A DNA stretch of 64,000 bases from Narthecium ossifragum (lineage: Eukaryota; Streptophyta; Magnoliopsida; Dioscoreales; Nartheciaceae). The notes under the pieces were generated by a model. The model ran no database searches. It saw only the letters and a program-made list of their open reading frames with translations, and was not told the origin of the DNA. Positions 12,112 through 22,710 of the stretch are shown here, piece by piece. The stretch is from positions 24,682,129 through 24,746,128 of the forward strand of contig OY986968.1 of NCBI GenBank assembly GCA_963920575.1, given 5' to 3'. Positions within the stretch are counted from its first letter, which is position 1, and the number at the start of each line of letters is the position of its first letter. A program made the translations under genes and the position numbers.

Positions 12112-12558
12112 CAGTGGCGGAACCAGGTGGTGGCGAGCCTCCCCTGGCAACGCCGGAAACACCCTCCCTCAGTCAAAGCATTGGAATTGGAACATGGGTT
12201 TAGTGGAACCGGTGGCGAGAAGCAGTTTAGTTATTATGGATGCTAGCAAAGAGAAAAAAAGAGTAATTGGTGGGTTTGTTGTTGGGTTTTGTCTTATTTA
12301 AGAGGAAGATGTTAAGATAAAGTAGGGAAGATGGTACATTTAGGATGAATGAAAGTGGAGTAGGGGACACGTGAAGCGGTTTAAGCTGGAGAGAGCCAAT
12401 TGGTTTGATTTTTATTTGAATTTAGGATATACGTATATGAAAAAGATGTTGCCGTTCCTCATATACGGATAATTGGCTAAACCCTCGTATTAACCAAAGT
12501 TTACTGCTTAAAAAATCCTTTTATGTGTTTTATGCCGAAAACCACAAAAACGGTTTAG

Positions 12559-13116
12559 TTATGTTGCTCCGTGGTTCGCGATAAACACCCGGCCCTGAAA
12601 CTCCGAAACCCCGCTGAACTCCGGCACCATTGCCTCCGAATTCTCCCCGGTGGCCACCACGAGCCACCGGCAAATGAACTCCCACTCGCCTGCCCGGACC
12701 CTCCAGAATCCGATACTCGGATCGTACTCCGCGCACCGGACCTCCATTCCGAACACCGGATCGATTCCGAAGCTCTGTGCGTAAATCTCCAAGTAGTTGA
12801 TGAACTGCTGACTTGTAGGGTACGTCGGGAACTCCGGCGGGAACCTCATGAAGGGCAGCTCGCAGAAATGCTTAGGAAGATGAAGCTTCAAGCGTTCATA
12901 TGTTCTCAGCTTCCATGAAGAAGCTATGCAGCTCTCCTTCTCAAGTATCAGAGATGGCACACCTTTCCCCTTGAGACATGCAGCTGCTGCTAGGCCGGAA
13001 GGTCCAGCTCCGATGATCACCGGTCCGGGAACCCAGACTCGCTTCGAATTCGGCCTCCTCATCCCCATGAGAGTCTCATTGAGCTTCTCCTCCAGGACTG
13101 ATGATTGGTTCTCCAA
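12559..13116 (-). pseudogene. YUC: Truncated YUCCA-type flavin monooxygenase fragment captured in the hAT element
   Basis: A 185-codon open frame matches the N-terminal exon of plant YUCCA flavin monooxygenases, which convert indole-3-pyruvate to auxin. The FAD-binding motif GAGPSG sits at about residues 37-42 in PVIIGAGPSGLAAAACL. Typical blocks follow: SCIASSWKLRTYERLKLHLPK, LPFMRFPPEFPTYP, QFINYLEIYAQSFGIDP and RWLVVATGENSEAMVPEF. The frame diverges after GRVF and stops. It therefore lacks the second nucleotide-binding motif (NADPH site) and the C-terminal half of a roughly 400-residue enzyme. There is no stop or frameshift inside the retained part. It lies wholly inside the hAT terminal repeats, so capture is the simplest reading. 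Confidence 0.9.
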
Positions 13117-13899
13117 CTTCTTCTATTTGGAAGGATATATATATATCTTAGAAATGAAGCTAGCTTTTTGCTATTCAGGGGGGAATCCTTGATGTTATGA
13201 GAATTGAAAGATTACAAAGAACTTTCAGTATTCTGGAGAAGCTTGAACTGAAGGAAGAACAGAGGGATGCTAAGAAAAGAGAAGCTGGAAGTATTAGTCA
13301 AAGCTTTTAAGTGTCGGCACTGGAGCTGCAGGTGATCAAGGCTGGGCTATAAGTATCTTGGAGCTGAGTTTATGGAGCTATAAATAGGAGAAGCTGGAGT
13401 TAAAATAGATCAAATACAAGGGGGTTTTGTGCTAATGTGCTGAAGAGGACATGCTGAAAAGAACAGGCCAGAGTGAGGCCTGCCATTGATAGGATGTCGT
13501 GGGCTTTCTTTTTCTGTTCAAGAGATAGATACTGAGCACATACTGACACCGGGCATATGGTGATGAACATCCATAATATTAGAACAATACAAGAAGGGCA
13601 AGAAAAACTTCAGAGTTGAATGCCAAAAATGAAAAAGGTTGAAAGCCAAGTTGATTGGTGGGCCAGAATTGGGTATTGTTTCGGTATGGAATGATGGCGA
13701 GTTTGCACACACATGAATATTGAATTTAAAAAGTATATTAATAAATACTATGTTCGAACTCATGACCTCTACTCTGATACAGTTAATAATATCACATACC
13801 CTCTCAAAATATACTAAATTTCACATTGCATCCTAAAATCATGATAATATGAAACCCCCCCCCCACCCCCCACCCCCCCAATCAACTTGGCTTTTTCTA
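13117..13899. other. hAT interior without recognisable gene
   Basis: No clear homology. A C-rich tract (about 13855-13880) interrupts otherwise AT-rich DNA. The stretch just upstream of the YUCCA fragment could be its captured 5' flank, but nothing proves it. Confidence 0.3.
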
Positions 13900-14400
13900 A
13901 AATTTCACATTGATTTTCTCTCATTGAAGTGAGTTTTTGTATTTGTATCCCACAGGTCTTTCTCTAATTTCAGCAAATCATCATCCTTAGCTTTATTTGC
14001 TCTTTTCAGATCCTCAATTTTTCTAATGTATGGATCAAGGTTTTCTATTTGTTCTGCAATCTATGTATCATCGTCAGCATCCCTAACACCCTCTCTATTC
14101 TTTATTACTAACTGCAAAGCAAAACTATTCTTCTGCATCCCAATGATTTTTCTTGCTAGTTCAAGCTTTCGTGTGTTTGAAGCATCTTCCCTATTTTTGA
14201 ACGCTAGCTGCATAGCATATCTCTCCTTCTGCAGCTGAATAATCTTTCTCACCAATTGGCTATTTCTTATCTTTGCAGCATTTCTTTCAACATCTGCCTT
14301 TTCAATATCTTTCTTCAGCTGATCATTCTTAGCTTTCAAATTGTCCATGTTGCTATCAATGTTATGATGTTGAACCTGCAATCCAATAAGAGAAAACCCA
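13900..14400 (-). pseudogene. Coiled-coil protein remnant inside the hAT element
   Basis: The minus-strand frame encodes a strongly charged heptad-like sequence (DNLKAKNDQLKKDIEKAD, KIIQLQKERYAMQLAFKNRE). After a single stop near 14060 the same frame continues (AEQIENLDPYIRKIEDLKRA..., DDDLLKLEKDLWD) down to about 13900. It looks like a fragment of a larger coiled-coil gene broken by one nonsense change. I do not recognise the family. It runs at its upstream end into the minisatellite. Confidence 0.5.
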
Positions 14401-15005
14401 GTCAATGAGAGAAAACTCACTCCAATGAGAGAAAACCCAGTTCATTTAGAGAAAATCCATTTCATTGAGAGAAAACTCACTCCAATGAGAGAAAACCAAT
14501 TTGAATGAGAGAAAATCCAGTCAAATGAGATAAAACTCACTCGAATGAGAGAAAACTCAGTCGATTGAGAGAAAACCCATTTCATTGAGAGAAAACTCAG
14601 TCCAATGAGAGAAAACCAAGTCCAATGAGAGAAAACCCAGTCCATTGAGAGAAAACCCAGTCCATTGAGAGAAAACCCATTCCAATAAGAGAAAACTCTA
14701 TCTATTGAGAGAAAACCCATTACATTGAGAGAAAACCCATTCAGTTGAGAGAAAACTCTATCTATTACATTGAGAGGAAACCCATGACATTGAGAGAAAA
14801 CTCTATCTATTGAGAGAAAACCCATTACATTGAGAGAAAACTCTATCTATTACATTGAGAGAAAACCGATGACATTGAGAGAAAACTCATTCACTTGAGA
14901 GAAAACTCTATCTATTACATTGAGAGAAAACCCATGACATTGAAAGAAAACCCATTCACTTGAGAGAAAACTCTATCTATTACATTGAGAGAAAACCCAT
15001 GACAT
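14383..15005. repeat. Minisatellite of about 20-bp units (GAGAGAAAAC core)
   Basis: About thirty head-to-tail copies of a unit close to ATTGAGAGAAAACCCATTCC run through this interval. Variants alternate AAAACCCA and AAAACTCA, and the right part shows a longer higher-order unit containing TCTATCTATTAC. Reading frames through the array are repeats of GFSLN/VFSHW type and are not genes. Unit spacing is continuous, with no unique spacers, so it is not CRISPR. Confidence 0.92.
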
Positions 15006-15008
15006 TTA

Positions 15009-15379
15009 GACTTATGGGGGTTTGACCCATTCCCCCTTCTTTTAATAGGGGTTCGGTGGCAGGTGGTTTTCTCGCCATGGTTATTTATTACTTTTTGAAG
15101 AGTGAGCCGTTGGTGAAAAGATCGATTTGTGAGGCGGTAAAAAGGTAAAAAATATTAATGGGAGAACAAAGATCGAGATACGGCAAGGCTATCGCTGTAA
15201 AGGGAATTAAATCCGGAGAGTACTCGCCATGGACGAAGAAGGTATGGAGTTTTTAACCATCTCTGTCTGTCTCATAGCTGGAATCCATTCTCACCTTTTG
15301 TAGCATGTTATTTTAATAAAAGATGTCTGGGGTTTTCACCCCAAAAACAGTCTGCTATGTTTTATTGCCCCCATAAGTC
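15009..15379. mobile_element. Small MITE with TTA target duplication, nested in the hAT element
   Basis: Terminal repeats GACTTATGGGGG (15009) and CCCCCATAAGTC (ending 15379) are flanked by TTA on each side (15006-15008 and 15380-15382). The 371-bp interior has no coding capacity. The TTA duplication suggests PIF/Harbinger mobilisation. Confidence 0.8.
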
Positions 15380-15439
15380 TTACTTATGGGGGGTTGGTCG
15401 ATTCTTACCCAGGATGTTGCTCCTACGTCTTAGCGGTTA

Positions 15440-15591
15440 ATTTCTACATCTAGCTATCTATTATATAAGATCATATGTATTTTATCAGACGGTTGATGAT
15501 GCCCGATACAAATTTTATTAAAAATATATGAGGTGATCGAGATGAAGCCATCTGAAAGGGAGCAGCGGTGGGTGGTGGTCACCCGGTGTTA

Positions 15592-15627
<36 letters not shown>

Positions 15628-15700
15628 GTAGCGGGGTTGGTGGTTATCCGTGTCATGTGACACGGGGAGTCCACCTAATATATTATAAGGTAAAGATCCA
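15440..15700. repeat. MITE-family fragment with (GA)n tract
   Basis: The stretch shares ATCAGACG, GATCGAGATGAA, GGTTGGTGGTTA-CCGTGTCATGTG-CACGGGG and CACCTA with 62060-62310. A (GA)n run occupies about 15595-15623. This is a dispersed non-coding family of this genome. Confidence 0.55.
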
Positions 15701-15942
15701 AAGTATTTCTTATTATGGGTTGATGTCATATTCCACCTTAAAAAGATCTAAATTTCACATTTCGTGCCATATTCTTTCATACATCATTATTCTTCGGGGT
15801 CATGTTATATGCTCATGGAATTAATTTCATTCAAATATAATGTGAAAATTTCGAATGGGTTTAGTTTACCTCATACTAGGCTTCTATCATACCATCATAT
15901 CAACCGTTTAGATTTGTTTGAATCTTATCCAACGGGTTTAGT

Positions 15943-16140
15943 TTGCCTCATACTAGGCTTATTGAGTTGGCATTGGTCTTGCCTGTTGCGACTGCAACCA
16001 TTGAGAGAGTCTTATTTTCGATGAAAATTATCAAGTCTGATTTGCGTAATAAGATGGGAGATGACTGGATGAATGATTGCATTGTAGGATACATCGAGCG
16101 GGAAATTTTTGAAACTATTGAGAACGATGTCATTTTGTAA
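15943..16140 (+). pseudogene. hAT transposase C-terminal dimerisation domain remnant
   Basis: The frame reads RLIELALVLPVATATIERV, then FSMKIIKSDLRNKMGDDWMND, and ends YIEREIF. This matches the hATC dimerisation region of plant zinc-finger hAT transposases (typical LPVATATVERxFSAM and LRNRMGDxWMND). Only about 65 residues of a several-hundred-residue protein survive. It ends some 210 bp inside the right terminus, where the transposase gene of an autonomous copy would end, so it is native to the element. Confidence 0.88.
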
Positions 16141-16362
16141 CGTTTTCAAAAAATGCAAAAGCGTAGGATCCAACTTTCACCTCACAATCGTAACATATAG
16201 TACGGTACATATTTTTTAATATTTATATTGTTTTTATTCTTTGATGTTTGATATTGTAATACTAAGGTACTTTTTGCATTACTTAAAAGAAAAAAAAATC
16301 AATCTTTTTATTTTAGATTTCACCCACTAAAAGTCTCATCGTGTTCCGCCACTGCCAATTTG

Positions 16363-16670
16363 TATCAAAATTGTTTAAAACGTTGCCATATCATATTGTT
16401 ATCTCCATGTCGGAGGACATTTACGGAATCCGGTGGATTGTGAATCTGTGACGAAGACAGGGGATAAGGGACAATGAGACATAGAATTTGTTTGTTTCAT
16501 GATGGCTGAATTAACTTTTTTATAAGTTCTCACAAAATATCTGCCACCCGAAGTCAACCATTGTTGTTAGCAATAGGATTACCCCTCGAGTCTTGAGTCC
16601 AAAACGATGTTTTCTAATCAGCCGAGTCACAAATTTTAATGCTAATTTAATCTGATTGTGATCTCGACAT
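16363..16670. other. Spacer between hAT element and LINE
   Basis: Unremarkable AT-rich sequence with no coding signal. It runs up to the LINE target site (TTGTCAAGATATTG at 16671-16684). Confidence 0.35.
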
Positions 16671-16714
16671 TTGTCAAGATATTGTTTTTTTTAACAGTTG
16701 AGCCCAAAGGCTAC

Positions 16715-16912
16715 ATCATCCTTATATGACAGAATGATTATAAATTAATCATCCTGTTGTCCTACGTGGTGGGAGAATATCATAGGTGGAGCCTATGTGG
16801 TATGATATTGAGAGGGGTTTAGTGGGAGGGAGTTATTGAGTGGTTATTGGGGTGGAGTTGGTGGTTACCCTGCCAGGTGATAGGGGGCGCCACTAGTTAC
16901 CCTATAGAACAA
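16715..16912. mobile_element. MITE-like insertion in the LINE 3' end
   Basis: The stretch has CATCCTTATATGACAGAATG, then ATTATAAATTAATCATCCTG, then TGTCCTACGTGG and GGTGGAGCCTATGTGG, and ends near GGTTACCCTGCCAGGTGATAGG. The same motif order, inverted, is seen at 62400-62490 and 62630-62725, and a related one near 52975-53160. It is a dispersed family of this genome. Ends are approximate. Confidence 0.5.
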
Positions 16913-16949
16913 GGCAAGTTATGAACAAAAACTACTGGGGACAGACCCC

Positions 16950-18700
16950 TACTAAGTCACAAAATATGCATAATTCATCCATTTAACTTGGCTTTGTTAG
17001 CTCTCAAGCAATGCATTTCTAATATCTTTTCATGTTATTTAGGTACAAAAGTTTCCAAAGAGAGTTGTATCGATTCCGGACTTAAAAGACAAAAATTACA
17101 CAAAATCTACCATATTTGAATTGATTCAGACCCAGTCTGGATTGAATCCAGACCAGACCTAGTCTGGATTGACCCAGGCTTGAACCAGACCCAATCTGGA
17201 TTGATCGTCTGGATTGATCCAGACCCAATTTGAATCGATCCAGAATATTTGGATCGATCCCAAAATTATGGATCGATCCAGACATATTCCGGATCGATCC
17301 AACCCAGTATGGATTGATCCAGACCCAGTTCGGATCGATCCAGAAAATTTGGATCGATCCCAAAATTATGGATCGATCCAGACCTATTATGGATCGATCC
17401 AAAACCCTTTATAGGGAGTCATGACTCTCTGTTACACATTGGATCTATACAAACTCACAGTGGATCGATCCAAATCGTTATAAACTCAATTATTTACATC
17501 TTGGTTCGATCCAAACCTATTTTGGATCGATCCAAGACCGGCTGACGGGTAAAAACGGACGGTTCAGATCTAATCCCAGGGTCCACGACTTAGGGCCTAT
17601 AAATAGGGGTTTTGGCTCTTATTTTTGAATCTTTTCTCCCATCTTTTTCCCTCTTTTCTCTAGCCTTTCTTCAACCTTCTCCCCTCATTTAGCTCTTGGG
17701 GATTTCTCCTCTAATCCTTAAGGATTTAGGGCTCCACGGGTGGATTTTGATGGAGAAGATGGGTCAAGCCTACTCTTCCATGGATCTTCCACCTAAGATG
17801 AGTAGCTAAACTTCTTTTTCTTGGGAATTCCTTGATATCTTAGGATTTGTTTCTTAGATTTCTCTTTTGTTTCTTGATATAATGACTCTTTTGAGATGGT
17901 TTTGTATAAATTCACATGTAATCCTTTGTTTTTTTAATGAAACCCATTGTTGAATGTTTGGAATGTTTTCTCTTGCAAGTGATTATAGGAATATTAGATG
18001 CTTGCTAGATGTTTGATTCAATTCCTCAAAGAAGAGGCTATGCTAGAACCATGGCTAACTTTAGGGGATGAATCCTTGATCTTAGGATAGGATCTTGAGG
18101 TGGTAGAACCATCCTAAGCCATGACTATCCTATATACCATGCATGTCTTCGATGGTGGGTTGGAGTGAGATATTAAACCCATCTCAACCCAACACGTTAT
18201 TCATACAAAGCCTTGATTAATTGCCAACAATATGACCTTAACCCGGCGATTGTTGAGCTATGATCGAATTAAAGCCTCGATCATGGATCTTAATCTTGTA
18301 ATTCGCCGATGAGATGATCCTAACCCGACATCTCATTAGCGGCGAGCGATACTAATCCTACACTCGTCGATCTCCAATTTAGACCATCTTCTTGAGTGTC
18401 ATTCATCTTGATTTATAGAGAAAATACTTAGACCCTAATTCGGATTGGAATTCCCTAGGATTTCTGTCTCGATAAATCTCCACCTTAATTCCTTTTAGAA
18501 TACTTTAGTTAGAAAACTCAATCAATCAATCCAATTACTTCCAACTATTGTAAAGATTATATCACATTTACTAATTCAACCATCCAATTCCTCGAGGACT
18601 TGACCCATACTCTCATTAACTACGTTGTAGGTAATTAGTAGTTCGGTAATTTGTTTTGTCCGCCTTTGATATACTTAACGATACATTTCAAGACGCGTCA
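16950..18700 (+). mobile_element. Solo LTR of about 1.75 kb with TATA box
   Basis: ACCCC flanks the element at 16945-16949 and 18701-18705, a 5-bp duplication typical of LTR retroelements. The right end is ...GTCA; the left begins TACT, probably a mutated TG. A strong promoter (CTATAAATAGGGG, about 17597-17609) with a C/T-rich leader behind it fits the U3-R boundary. No gag or pol is attached. The upstream part holds the GGATCGATCC repeat. Confidence 0.7.
17090..17530. repeat. GGATCGATCC palindrome repeat in the LTR U3 region
   Basis: The 10-bp palindrome GGATCGATCC and near copies (GGATTGATCC, GAATCGATCC) recur about every 15-25 bases with AGACCCAG or AAAATTATG between them. Two larger blocks (about 17247-17290 and 17345-17400) are near-identical. 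Frames here are repeats of DRSI and are not proteins. Confidence 0.85.
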
Positions 18701-19051
18701 ACCCCCAGCAGTGACACACAAAAACAATTCTCTTGCGGATTTGGCTTCCCAATGTGTTCTTGAATTTTCTTCCCTCCTAGCATGCTCAACTTCAAAATCC
18801 GCCATATAATAGGCAGCCCACCAAATTCCTTGCATCACCCCCAAAACCCCTTGACTGATAGGCATGTTACTTGCAATCATACTCATACCAAAGAGGGAGT
18901 CACTCTCTACCACCATTCTATTGAACCCTCTGTTCCTTGCCACATTAATTCCCAAGTTAATAGTTTGTAACTCTCCTTTGAGGACCGACGAAACCTCCAT
19001 AGTTGCAGACTCATACCATAGAATCACATCTTCCTCATCAACACATACCAC
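18698..19051 (-). pseudogene. LINE RNase H-like domain remnant
   Basis: The minus-strand frame contains ELQTINLGINVARNRGFNRMVVESDS and, near the end, FEVEHARREENSRTH. Both fit the RNase H-like domain at the C-terminus of plant L1 ORF2 (AxxxGLxxAxxxGxxxxxVESDS...HVxREANxxAH). The frame is a fragment bounded on the left by the LTR insertion at 16950-18700. Confidence 0.75.
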
Positions 19052-19114
19052 CCCAAGACTAGTAATACATGTAGCACTATCATATGATGCATATGTTTGT
19101 AAATGAATTCCTTC

Positions 19115-19436
19115 CTAGTTAGTATGCTGCATTACCTTTTTCATCCTTCCATTCACCATTAAGCACTCTTTTGCTTGCCATCGGATCAAACGAGACAGAT
19201 CCGACACACCCATGTTGCCTTCTCCATATAATACTCGGCATCTATCCTTCCACAAGCCCCACATCTCATACACAAGCAGAGCTTTCAACATCCTAGACCC
19301 CTCACTCTTAGTTGGCTGGCATAACACCTCAAAGCAGTCCTCAATATTCTGCAGCTCCATACCAAAACTGAGATCACCTACCACCAAGTCCCATAGATCC
19401 TTTGCAAACCTACAACCAAAGAGAATATGGTCCATA
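19115..19436 (-). pseudogene. LINE reverse-transcriptase zinc-binding region remnant
   Basis: The frame has ETMDHILFGCRFAKDLWDLV, matching the zf-RVT domain (ETxxHLFxxCxxAxxxW) of plant non-LTR elements. It is cut on the right by the solo LTR at 19442. The missing continuation lies at 22105-22702. Confidence 0.78.
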
Positions 19437-19441
19437 GTCTC

Positions 19442-22099
19442 TGTGGAGACCCGTACCTCCAACCTGGTCCGACCGCGTTAGGTCGAGGGTCTGGGTTTGT
19501 GATTTGGCTCGGCTGGCCTTGGGATGCGATCGGTTGATTGCATCGCTGTTTTTGACCCCAGTGGCATTTTGGTAAATATGCTCCCTGGTGGTCAGTTTCA
19601 CACCCGCATTGCACACATGGCCTTTGATTGATGTATGTGTTTGATTAGAACCTTTAGGGTGCGTCCGATCGGAAGATCGGAGCTCGATCGGGAGAGATCG
19701 AATCGGACGGCTGTGATGGATTCCAGCTTTCTAATTAAACCCCCCTTCCTTTCTCTCTCTCTCTTTTCTTCTCCTCTGGCCTTTCTTTCTCTCTTCTCCC
19801 TCTCTCCTTCGGCTGGGTGCTAGGGCATCAGAGGCGTGGCTTTCGAGGAGCGGATTCCGGCGATCGGAGTTGGGGAATGCGTGGAGGAGCTGCCCTATCT
19901 CTCCAGGTAGGTGTTTCTACCTCGATCTTTGGATCGGGTTCTCCTAGGATAGGTTTAATGCCTTTTCGCTGTAGGAATACATGTTAGAATGTTGTGTAGC
20001 TTGTAGCACTTGTGGTGTGGCTCGTTTTCAGTATTCTTACGTTGCGATTTCGGTATTTTAACGGCTGGTTTTCCGTATTCTCGCCGTTTATCGGTTTTCG
20101 GCCATTTTAACCTAAATTGGAGATTTAACCGTCAAAATTGTGTTTTGATCGTACCATTGGATTCCCCATCCTCTTTTAAGCATGCTTGCAAAGTTTCATC
20201 GAATTCCAACTTGATTTGATCCTTGAAATCCAAGAAATTGGACTTCCAGCACTGTTCTGAGGAACTGTGCATGAGGCTCGACGGTCGATCGGTGCATCGA
20301 CCGTCAAGCGTTGATACGCTCCTTCGGGGCTCGACGGTCGATCGGTGCATCGACCGTCAAGTATCGTTTTACTCCCTCTGGGCATGACGGTCGACCGTCG
20401 CATCGACCGTCGGTCTCTGTCGAGATTTTAGCCTCCCACGGTCGATGGGTCGATCGACCGTGGGTTCTCTCTCTTTTTCATCCTGTCTCACGGTCGACCG
20501 TCGGATCGACCGTCGCATCGTCCGTGAGGCTCTGTCTCGTTTTAGGCTCCCGACGGTCGATGGGCCGATCGACCGTCGCTCATGTGGTTTTCCTCGTTTT
20601 GGCCTCACGGTCGATCGGAGGATCGACCGTGACATCGTCCGTGGCCTCCGATCGACAGTGACATCATCCGTGGGCCCTTGAATATGGTTTTCTGTCTTTT
20701 CTTGGACGGTTTTGATTGGTGATTAGTATCTAAACATGCTGGGAAGCATATATATGGATTTGATGAGGTTTTCAAAGGATTTCTATCGAGTTTGAGGATC
20801 GAATCGAGTATCTTCCCTTTTTGACAAATCTATGGTTTGATCGCATTTAATACGTGTTTGATAAGTAGTTAAATGCTATATTGGTTTGCTTAACCATTAG
20901 TTGGCCATGAGTGCTAGCTAATGAGGAATTGTGGAACCTTAGCCTCTTGCCGGCGAGTGCCGAGGGCTATTGTATAAATGTGGCCAGTTACCTGCGGAGT
21001 AACTGTGGAATCTTCGTCTGTCAGGTGCAAGAGGGCACTGAAGACTACTGTATATCTGTATTCATGCTTTGCTCAGATGTTGTTTGGTTAGCATAGTTTA
21101 TTCTGTATTTGAGGCCTTTGCTATGCTACCCCTTTGGCTAGCTGTAAGCTATGACTAGCCCTGTATGATTAATGACATCTTGTTGCATGCTTTTATCTTG
21201 TTATCTGTGCCTGAGCATTGCATGCATCTTGATTGCATTAGAGGCATTTGGGGTTAGGCGGGCGATGGGTTGATCGCCGATCCGAGGCTCTCGGGTAGCT
21301 CGGATCTAGCCATTAGGACCGCGGCTGGGTAGTCAGGATTAGGGTGATTGTATGATCAAGTCTTTTGTTATTGAGGATGCCCGCTAGTTGACTCTGATTA
21401 ATGTTTGAGGTTTAGAGGTCGTGTTGGTCTCCCAAGGCCAAGTGCTAAGGATGGTTGCCGGTGCCCCTGACATGGTCCCCAGGCAGTGGCTTCCTGCTGG
21501 GTAAGGGTGATCCTACTGGTTCTCTGTTTCCTCCCAGCGTGTTTGGAGAATGTGTCCCAGCGTGGTCGGTTGAGAAGAGTAGGATCCTTGGGGTAGTCGG
21601 CAGGGGTTGTGGGACCCCTGTGGCATTCCTTAGACTTGTGCAGGGAGACAACACTGTTGTTGTTTTCCTCCCTTCAGTGTGCCCTAGAGTAGAACCATAC
21701 TGAGCTTATCGCTCACTCCTACCCGGGCTGCGTTTGCAGGTGCAGGCGCCAGTTCTTCTTCAGTAGAGCCGGCGAGATCAGCTTTTGGTGGCGCGACTGC
21801 ATCCAGAGGTGTTTGAGGTTGCTGTAGGACGACTGTTGTGCTTTTGGCAGATTTTTGTAAATTATGTACATTTCGAGGACTTTTGAGATTAATGTATAAT
21901 ATTCTTTTATTGGAAGATTTGTATCAAATGTTGGATAGTACAACTGATGTTATGGAAATTGAATATCTGTTTACCTCTGGATATTAAATTGTTTAAGTTT
22001 TTCTATAATTCCGCTTTGTATCGCGCCACTTGGAGATGAATAGTGTAGGTTTCCCCTCACGCCTCGGCTTGGATGGGTTTTCTGGGTCGGGGTGTGACA
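19442..22099 (+). mobile_element. Solo LTR, Ty3/gypsy type, 2.66 kb
   Basis: The element starts TGTGGAGACCCGTACCTCC and ends GGGTCGGGGTGTGACA. GTCTC stands on both sides (19437-19441 and 22100-22104), and the LINE frame resumes across it. The start and end match the LTRs at 28141-30731 (inverted), 34090-39586 and 35460-38222, so all belong to one broad family. There is no internal region: a solo LTR made by recombination. Confidence 0.93.
20276..20660. repeat. Array of CGGTCGAT / ATCGACCG palindromes inside the LTR
   Basis: Inverted pairs such as GACGGTCGATCGGTGCATCGACCGTC recur seven or eight times at 40-65-base intervals. Each can fold as a short strong hairpin. Single-pair versions occur in the sister LTR at about 35180-35275. 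Confidence 0.85.
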
Positions 22100-22104
22100 G
22101 TCTC

Positions 22105-22702
22105 ATCCTCCACCTTACATTGAACACATTCACAATCCGACATAAGACGTAAGTGCCAAAGAGCTAGCTGGGTAGAAATTTCACCATGTAGCAGCTTCCA
22201 CAAAAAAAGTCCTAATTCTAGGGTCTACTGGAGCATTCCATGCACTTCTCCAATACTTAATCATCTCTCCATCACAAAGGTGATTGCTATGGCTTTCTAG
22301 CATATGATAACATGATTGAGAGGAGATAGTTCTAAATGCTCCCCATGTCCAATAAGCATGTCAAGCCCCCTCCCTGCTTACTAAAGGCATGGCCAAGATC
22401 CGTTCTGCAAAAAGAGGATGAAACATTGATCTCACCAATGCAGCTTTCCAACTTCTATCTTCCGTAACTAAGTCCCCCGCCTTCACATCGAGAAGGAACT
22501 CATCAGAAATCATGGGGAGAGGACAAGTAGCTATAAGGCCATCACCAAACCACCAATCTTTCATGAGCCTAGAGGTAGATCCCAGTCCAGGATCCCACCT
22601 CAAGCCTTGTCGAAGTATACTTGAGGTCTTGCAAATTGATCTCCAAAGAATAGAGTCACCAGGCAGAGGATGAGAAATCAACAAACCAGAGGGGCAAGAG
22701 TA
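22105..22702 (-). pseudogene. LINE ORF2 segment between RT and zinc-binding region
   Basis: Minus-strand frames show SILWRSICKTSSILRQGLRW and STSRLMKDWWFGDG, which fit the SxxWRSIxxxRxxxxxGxRWxIGxGxSxxxWxDxW block downstream of the reverse transcriptase in plant L1 ORF2. The segment is bounded by two younger insertions (solo LTR and hAT element). Confidence 0.75.
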
Positions 22703-22710
22703 CTTAGCTC

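Larger units (their letters stand above)
12112..16354. mobile_element. hAT-family DNA transposon carrying gene fragments
   Basis: The left end begins CAGTGGCGGAAC (12112) and the right end finishes GTTCCGCCACTG (16354), a perfect 12-bp inverted repeat. CCAATTTG stands directly on both sides (12104-12111 and 16355-16362), the 8-bp duplication typical of hAT transposition. Near the right end an in-frame remnant of the hAT transposase dimerisation domain (15943-16140) supports the family. The 4.24-kb interior also holds a YUCCA exon fragment, a coiled-coil gene remnant, a minisatellite and a nested MITE. The element cannot encode an intact transposase, so it is non-autonomous or decayed. Confidence 0.93.

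Noticed and set aside
14383..15005. Regularly spaced repeats that look superficially like a CRISPR array
   Set aside because: Units are contiguous 20-bp minisatellite copies without unique spacers, inside a plant transposon.
17082..17424. Open frames of repeated DRSI/DPNWV type
   Set aside because: They are translations of the GGATCGATCC palindrome repeat, not proteins.
20132..20681. Open frames of Arg/Ser/Thr-rich type on both strands
   Set aside because: They are produced by the CGGTCGAT palindrome array within a solo LTR.
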